The position numbers were made by a program, and so were the translations under genes. The notes below the pieces were generated by a model. That model did not search any database. It worked only from the letters and a program-made list of their open reading frames with translations, and had not been told where the DNA came from. From the NCBI GenBank assembly GCA_018340805.1, contig JACMZG010001911.1:56417583-56481582 (forward strand): a stretch of DNA of 64,000 nt, read 5' to 3'. This stretch comes from Microvelia longipes. Its lineage: Eukaryota; Arthropoda; Insecta; Hemiptera; Veliidae. The number at the start of each line of letters is the position of its first letter. Positions within the stretch are counted from its first letter, which is position 1. Below, in pieces: positions 49,880-58,800 of this stretch.

Positions 49880-52800
49880 CTGTAAAAAATACAATTACTA
49901 TGATTAAAAAGAACTAAAATAAATAATTGAAGAATATATAAAAATGAAAGAAGGATGACTTGGGATTTAAGAGGACATAAATTATTTTTACAGCCAGTAT
50001 TTGTTGTATCAGTAAGCGAAGGTTATGTCGTCAACGTTTTATTAGAAATAGAGAGCCTCAGACATTAATTGAGTTTAAAAATATAGGAGAAGCTTATAAA
50101 GTTTGTCTTATTCACTCTAAATGTCTAACGACCTTAATGCCAACATATTTTAATCTTAGTATTTTTCATATTTTTTTACGCTTTTTACATTAAAAAATTC
50201 AAGGAAAGAATAAATAAGATAATAAAGAACTAAAATCTAGCATGCTACGTTTATAACCGCAAGAAGGGGAATCAAGAGGGGTAGAGTGGTGGTTGACGAC
50301 AATCTATTTCATGGAGTGGGTCGAAGAAAAAATTAATACAAAAATATGGTACAGGGAAATATGATTTTGGACAAGAAAATGTTAGTTCCGTAGTTAGTTA
50401 ACAGGAGCGCTAGTTTGTAATTCGGAGTTTCATTTTGCCAACTACGTAAATGTGCTTCTGTCGTATTTTTTAGGAAATTAGTCCTAGCTGTTTACTGATT
50501 TATCAAAATATTTGCTTTATATAATAATAATCAATATCAAGTTGAAACTCGTGCCTTTTTAATGATAAGAAAGAACTAAATGACTTTAAAATCATAAATT
50601 AGAAAATTGGGAAGAATTGTTTATTAAGGAAGGTTAGTTCCAGAGCTGCCGCTAGAGTCCAGCAATGAATTCAACCGTACCTTCTGTCATACGCTCTCGT
50701 AAACCTTCCGGAATTGTATACCTATTATATTCTTTTGGTAAAACAATAGGTTCCTTGCATATTTTTAAAGTTCATTGGTATTTACAGACTGCGTCTTTTT
50801 GATGAGGGCATTTTTGACAAGAACGTCGGAAGAATAATTATAAATCTTAAAGCTGTGCTAACCGTAATTTTTCCCATTCCCCTCATTGCTCTGCCACTAG
50901 GTTTGCGTGCTGCAAACGCAGAGGTTTGCATTTGAGTCAACATGTTCAGTATATTATGCTTTTGATGTCATGCCAAAAAATATTACACTTCATTAAAAAA
51001 TCTAAAAATGCTGGAAACATTCTGTATGATTCGGAATGGCTTATACCAAATTTGATGCAATTATAATTAAAATTGTAGCCGTACTTTGTGGAATAAGGTT
51101 ACATAAAAACAAGGTTGTTTAACGTCGTAGGGTCAACAAGTGAACTTTATAAAATAAAAACAAGATGAGACAACGAACTTGATGATAACAACGTCACTTT
51201 AAGAAATAAACACCTATTAAATTACCCATTACATAAAATTCTACATTTAGTGTCCAAGTGTTTTTCCGTTAGTGGAAGTAAACCCTTTAGAAAATCCTAC
51301 ATTTATCATATATGTTGGGTTAGGATAGGCACTGATGATGTTTGTAAGGTGAAAAGGCGGCTCTGCTAATGATTTTTTTGGGTGTGGTTAGGCATCAAAA
51401 AATTGTGATGATGAATGTGACATGATAAATCTAAGGTTTTTAGTTGATTTTGGCACATAACACTCAACTGTCGCAATATGATCAGTTCATTCAGGTTAGT
51501 TATGAGCCAAGACGTCACAATTCAGTAAGTATAGAGGCCATGGGGTCCGCAGGATTTTTTCCAGGGGGGGGGGGGTCAAAGCTACCTAGTGCTTTGGCAG
51601 CTACACATCAATAACGTGTTGCGGGTTTAGTTTTCAGCACCCTTTGACTAAAGTCAGAGATAGGAGTTCAGTAAATCACAGGAATCGGGGTTTGCTTAAC
51701 TAAATTTTAATTCATTAAAAAAATTATGTAATATTTTATTTTTTGTGATGATAATGAAATCATATTAGCTAGTGAGACAGGAAAAAATACACCGGACAAA
51801 CTATGAACCTGGTCAGAGGTGCAGTGCCGTAAAGGGGAGGGTAGAAGTACCGAGATCTTCCCTGGAGCAGTGTGTGCATAAGCTCTAGGGGTTCTCGGTA
51901 GAGTTGTATTTAGAAGAGTAGAAACACTAAAATGGCCCTACAGGTTCAAGGGTAAAAAAATAAAATGAAGAATAACAACTACTAAATTATTAATTATTTG
52001 CAGTGCGGGTAACTAACTGTAAACTAACTGTAACTAACTTTTCTGATTTCCCTGGAGGAGTCAAGTGACCAGTTTGACCCCCCCCCCCCCAGCGGACGCC
52101 CATGATAGAGGCAACTCAGAAACGAAATGCAAATATTTACCTGTTGAGTCCATCTGGAGTCACACTCCGAAAGAACAGCTGGGGCTTGAGATGAACACTG
52201 GGTGTCCCAACTGTAAATGCCAGCTAATTCGTAGTGACCATCCCCTTTATCGCAGACTAGGGGGCTTCCAATGTCAACCTAAAACAATAATGTTTAGTAA
52301 ATAATACAGGTCTGGTATGTAAATGATCAAATTCTCCTGTTGGGACGTAGAATTGTTCAAATTTTGCTGTAAAATGCATGTATTTAATTAGAATTAGTAT
52401 GTTTTACGATACAGTCGACCTCTCGTAAAACCTTCATCTAACGATTTTGACAACTTAGGAAAACTTCGCATAAGATATATGGCAAATCTCAAGCTTATAG
52501 AATTTATAAGTTGATTTAATTGGAGGGTTTTTATGAATGAAATAAGACTTTTTTGACTTGTCAGGTTACAGTCCGGAATTGAAGTCATTGCAGGAATAAA
52601 TAGTACATTTTCAATTTTGAACGCCTACACCGATTTCTGCAATGACATCACACGTCATTCATAAAAACGTCAGGTTATAACCGCCGAATGCGTTTGGTTT
52701 GTTTACATAAAATTGAATCACCTTATAAATTTCTTAACATCTTGGGTGAATCTGAGGAATATACCATTGACATTTCATAATTCAAACAGTTAAAATTATG

Positions 52801-55800
52801 ACAAAATAGATTTATAAATGACAAGATCTACGCCTAAACGACCTCGACCATGAGCAGCTTAGTATCTGATACATATAATTATGATGTGAGTACATTTATT
52901 ACGCATACCTTACAGAAATCTCCATACTTAGGTTGAGCACATGTAAAACCTTCATTGAGGATAAAGAATTTTCCAAGGTAAGTCTGCCTTAGAGTATTTT
53001 CACATTGGTTGTTGGGAATTAAGTTGACTTCGATTTTATGGAGTACTGTTCCTGGAAGTCCACCTGTGGACAAACCAAACATAAGTTGCAAAAACATTAA
53101 TTCGCTCTGTGCTGGCTAGCACATTAAAACTATAGCTATACTACCTATAAACTATACGCTATAACAAGAGAACAATAATCTGATCTATATTTAATATTGG
53201 ACTGACAATTAGACATATGTCAAAACATTTAACCATAACATACTCCACCTCCTCCTACAATGTGGCGACTCAGGTCTTCTCTTTATGGTTGCACTGTTAC
53301 CTTTGCATCTATTACTAGCCAGGAATCCAAAGTTATCTTTGTTTCTTCATAATGCTTTAAAGTAAGAGAGAGCTTTCTTATATGTAAGATGTTCTGCATA
53401 TAGAGTGTTGTACTGTATTTCAGCTATGTAAGGCTTATTAGTACCAAATAAATAGTGGCATGCGTCATAAAACACTTCCACTAGTAGAGCACGTTTCTGA
53501 TGTTTCAGTCCGAAGTTGTTCATGATTTTCGTCTGAATCTTCATAATTTCGTTTTTCGTAGAGGTTTTGGTTACACACACCATCTAATGCAAAATGTAGC
53601 GATGGATGATGCTCCTTTTGACAATTGTTAACATTGCATTTTTTCTTAAATTTACAATAAATGATTTGATGAGGTGATTTACCCAAACAAGCAAAACAAA
53701 GTCTCTGTGCTTTTGCCCACTTCCATCTCTCATTTGTTCTCAACAAAGAAAATTGCTGACATTTGCTGATGGAATGTCCGTTATTTGACTGACAATAAGA
53801 ACAGGAATCAACCATATTATTTATTGCTTTATTTGGACTGATCACAAGATTTACGTATTTCGCTGTATGCTTTTTTGAGGATAAAACTTTATTCTTTTGT
53901 TGATAAGGTTTCCTCTTCTCTGAGGCTTGATGTTTAAGCTTCGGAGATATCACTGGTGTTGGTAAGTTCATCAAAGTAGCTATAGAAGCTGCCTCTTGCA
54001 ACCATTCGGAGAAGTCTAATAACGTAGGAAAAGTTAAACATTTATTCTTTACATTCTTGGCCCATTCATATTGTAAATAAACGGATAATTTTGATAACAG
54101 TTCTTTCAGGAGAGTTGGATTTGTAATATAAATCTCAAATTTTAAAGAAATTGCCGTTGCAGTCATGTTTTGAATTGCTGTTGCAAAATTAATTATGCTG
54201 TCTGGATTATCAGTAGTCACTTTTTGAAAAGATTGGGCTTGCTGTATCATGTTACCAAGTATCAATTCCGGTCTGCCAAATTTAGTTTCTAAAATATTTA
54301 ATAAACAATTTAAGTTCAAATGAGATACAAATAATGATTTAACTGCCAAGAAGGCTTTACCAGTTAAAGCTTTGTATAAACGGACCATGTTTTCCTCGTC
54401 ACTAAACTTGCATCTTTCTGTTGAACTCCTATACAGCGCTATAAACATAGGCCAATCTTCAGGGTTACCTGAAAACTCAGGCAGCTTCCACCCTAAAATT
54501 TGTCTATTTAAGCATTCTTTGGAATTAGCGTTCATCAATGTTGTTAATCCTTCAGTCATAGTCTTGATTGCCCGTCAATTCATTGATTATAAGTGAGTCA
54601 ATATTACGCTGTTCTGCTTGGATATCTTGATTGTGCAACTTAGCAGATAGTGTGCAATATTTTTCGCTAATATTTTGTCCATAGTCTTCTCTTAACTCTA
54701 AATTAATGGTTTCATCTTCCAAATGATAATACGTTGATGCATGAGCTTGACTAGATTGTTTACTTTTATTTAAATTTAAACCACTGTTTCGGATTATACA
54801 TTCTCTTTGAAATGCAGCATCAGCTTTGATTAGTTCTATCTGTCTGTCAATATTGTTAATTTTCATTTGTATAAGCTCTTTTTCAGTTTCTAATTTGTCA
54901 ATTGCTTTGAGCTTTTCTATCTCTATGTTATAGAGTAATATTTGTCTTTTTTCTGAACAGTTTCCAATAGTAATTTTTGTTCTACTTACATCTTTTCTAT
55001 TGGACTGCATGTTTTCGTCTGACTGTATATGAGTTTCTTCTGTCTCTTGAGTTTGCATTCTGGCTTTATGTCTACTATTACTACCCATCCTTCTTGTGTT
55101 TTCTGTCTTTGCAAAAGTTTACGGCAAAACGTTTTGATCTATACTACTACACTGAGTTCAAGCTACTCGAAGGACCATTTATGTGCTGGCTAGCACATTA
55201 AAACTATAGCTATACTACCTATAAACTATACGCTATAACAAGAGAACAATAATCTGATCTATATTTAATACTGGACTGACAATTAGACATATGTCAAAAC
55301 ATTTAACCATAACACGCTCCATCAAATGTGAAAATATTTTCTTCAAAAGGTCCATGGAGTATATCAAAGTGTCATTTATTTAATTTAATAGGCGACAGTT
55401 CAAGCGTTTTATAGTTATGGCAACATTTTGGCTTCACATTCAACTTTTTGTGATAATATTTGAAAGGAGAGTATTCCATACTGAATTTTAAATTCAGTTT
55501 AAATTCTGGTTCATCTTTAAGATGAACCAGAAGAGTGCGTAATGGCACATGTCTCCTTTGAGTTGAAAGGAAACTACTCTACACCGGGTAGGAAGATGCA
55601 ACAGAAAGCATTCCAAAAGGGAACGATTAGCGCGCTAGATGGTAAACGAGATAGTGTTCGTTGATTGAAATGGAACAAAACATTAGAGGTTAGCAAGATA
55701 GTGTTGTGTGGAAGAGCTAGAGGGCTTGGAATTATATGCGTCAAAGAGGTATATTAGTCACATATAAATGAAAAGATTAGGCGCAAGTTAAGAGCGTGTT

Positions 55801-58800
55801 GAACAGAAAGTTCAAGTAAAAAACGTACCAGTGTTGACAAGCCTAATGACTTTGAAAGGTGGGGGTGATTTTGACGAAGTTCAGTTAATAAAAAAAATTT
55901 AAAAAAGTTTAAAAACCTGGATACCTTATAATTGTTTTCATAATTAGTATAGAAACAATTATAGTTTTTGGTTTAGTTTATTAGAAAAACAGTATAAAGA
56001 AAAAACATAACAGCACTTCTTTTCTAATTCTGAGTATGCACAATTTATAAAGTAAAATATATAATCGCACTTTTCAAGTTGCGGCCTCATTATGCTCTAA
56101 CAAAGTTAATAAAAAGAAATCTAATTCCGTAAAGTTATAACTGTACAATACATGTGTAGTTAACATAATACTAAACCTATAAAGTTAAAACAAGAAATCT
56201 ATTGCCAGAAATGAAAATTCCAAATGATGTGCCGTTTTTGATTTTCGATTAAAACCAGAAATAGTTATGTTATTTGACACATAGATATCTCTCACTCTTA
56301 TGAGCCTTAAAACTTACAGACTTATATTTATTGATCTACTTAATCTCAAAATAAATGTAGTCTTATTACGAACTCCGTCAGTCTGAAAGTTATTTTCAGT
56401 CAGGTATCTTTTCTGCGAATGAGTAAGAAATCATTCCTCAAATAATATAAACATTAACTCTAGGGCATAATGACATTTGTGAAGGGTCAACTGTAGTTAA
56501 AGGTTATAATAGCTATTACAGAGTCAATAAAGCATATTAAAATTTATTATTTACCTTGTAAGTTTGGTCGACCGTATCCTGTGACGTAACAAGTTTTACC
56601 ATTCTGAGTATAATGCTCATTATCAGCTGGAGGCAAGCATACTTTATCTACATTCTGATCAAACACGATAGGCTGTTCTAAAACAAGGACAGCTTGATCC
56701 TTAACTAAAGATCCGGAGTCATAGGATGGATGAGGAACGATAGCAGCAACATTGCTCATTTGAGTTTTACCAGGTTCGTTCAGTTTCCATGACCCAACTT
56801 TTACTTGGAGATCTTTTGCTTCGAATCTGAAAACATTGTATAAATTAATTAAAACAATTGACAAAAATATTAGAAAAATACATATTTCGAAGCATGAAAA
56901 TGGAAAATATATTTAAATGGTTTAACTTAATACAATATGAAAATAAAGTACTAGATATATTTACCCTTCAAGACAGTGAGCAGAAGTCAAAATAGCATTA
57001 TCAGAGATGATGGCTCCACTGCATAAAGCACTTCTATTATTTGAGGAAAGTACAATGGCTTGCCATGGGAATTCACCATTAGCTGTGTCTGCATCTACGT
57101 TGTCAGTAAATGGCTGTAATAAAAAAATGTATATTTTAGAGAATAAATTTCATGATATATAATTATTTGAGTTTTTGTTCCATTTATTTATTAAAAAATA
57201 ATTTCATTACTTACTGGTCTTCTCACGCCACATTCTTCTCCTGGAATCACTTGAGATGGTTGTTGAGGAGATGTGTGGTGTGGAGTAAGAGGGGCTGATC
57301 CTGGGAAAGGTGGAGGAAAACTCTGACCTGGTGAGCTAGGTGAGGAAGGCTGGGGTTGAGGATACTGTGATGATCCTGGTTGTTGAGGAGAGGAAGGAGA
57401 TCCTGGTTGTTGTTGAGGGAAGACGGAGATCCTGGTTGTTGTTGAGGGAAGTAAGGAGATCCTGGTTGTTGTTGAGGGAAGGAAGGAGATCCTGGTTGTT
57501 GTTGAGGAAAGGAAGAAGATCATGGTTGTTGTTGAGGGAAGGAAGGAGATCCTGGTTGTTGTTGAGGGAAGGAAGGAGATCCTGGTTGTTGTTGAGGGAA
57601 GGAAGGAGATCCTGGTTGTTGTTGAGGGAATGAAGAAGAACTGGGTTGGCCTTTAGATCCAGGGAATGGGGGTGGGAATGGTTTTTGAGAACCGTATGAA
57701 GGAGTATTTGGTTGTGATGGTCCAGGTTGTTGTTGAGGAAATACAGATGGACTAGGCTGCTGTTGAGGGAAGGAGGAAGAACCAGGTTGTTGTTGAGGGA
57801 ATGATGAAGTGGGTTGTTGAGATGAAGGTTGAGTGCCTGGGTTAGTGCCCTTAGAACCAGGGAATGGAGGAGGGAATGGCTTTTGAGAACCGTATGACGG
57901 ACTATTTGGTTGAGGTGAATCTGGTTGTTGAGGTCTTGGCTGAGAGCCATAGCTACTCTGAGGGAATGTTCCTGGTTGAGATGGATTTTGTCCACTAGGA
58001 ACTAAAGATGCAGAACCCGATCCATATTGACCTGGAGTTGCCGCGGCAGACTGGCTGGGGTTGGGGAACTGGCTGGGATTACTTGCTAGTTTGTCTTCAT
58101 TTTGTGGAAATACTTGGGAATGAGTTTGTCCAGGTTGAGGCTTAACTATCGCAGGAAAAGGCGTCACATTCATATTAAACACACCTACAATAATAATAAT
58201 AACATGTTTATTTATCTTAATTTTTTTAATATAACATTACTCCAATAAATAAATAAAATAAACTCTTAATTATATAATACTGAATAATAAAAATTAATAA
58301 ATACTTTCCATATTAAATAAAACATTAAAAAATACGATATAAATATTTTTTTTGTTTATTTTAATAAGTAATTATTATTGTCGCCACTAAATTACATACT
58401 ACAAAGCTAAACCCTAGTCAAATACAGTTCTTCTTTTATTAAATTACTCTCTTTTTAAAACAGTTATCTGTAATTATTAATTTAAAGTTATATTATCATT
58501 ATTGGATTTAATAGTAATAAGTACCTAAAGGTTTTTTAATAGTTCTTCCAGGAAGTGAAGTGGGTAGTTGATATCCTGGTTGTGGAGCTGGTTGATATCC
58601 TGGTTGTGGACCTGGTTGATATCCTGCTTGTGAACCTGGTTGCTGGTGCTCCGGGCGATATTGCCCATCGTCGAAATTTGGGTTGTTGTCACCTTTGTAA
58701 GATCCATCATCAAAAGGGCTTTGTCCCTTAGCCATCATCATACCGGCCGGCCATGGATCCTTGTAGTTAGGATCACGACAACACTTGCCAACAAGTCCAG

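Larger units (their letters stand above)
53103..55319 (-). mobile_element. BEL/Pao-type LTR retrotransposon, pol-deleted (gag only), with target duplication
   Basis: Two 133-bp LTRs (53108-53240 and 55182-55314) differ at one base and have TG...CA ends. The 5-bp direct repeat CGCTC flanks them (53103-53107 and 55315-55319). Inside the 5' LTR lies TGGTCCTTCGAG (55166-55177), a primer-binding-like site typical of this superfamily; a purine-rich tract abuts the 3' LTR. The interior has two gag reading frames and about 200 bases more, with no room for protease, reverse transcriptase or integrase. It sits on the sense strand of an intron of the scarface-like gene. Confidence 0.88.

Noticed and set aside
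53347..53583. Separate 78-codon gene
   Set aside because: A different frame inside the BEL/Pao element; at most a remnant near the 3' LTR.
57340..57633. Plus-strand Arg/Ser/Trp/Leu repeat frame
   Set aside because: Antisense shadow of the PQQQPG coding repeat.
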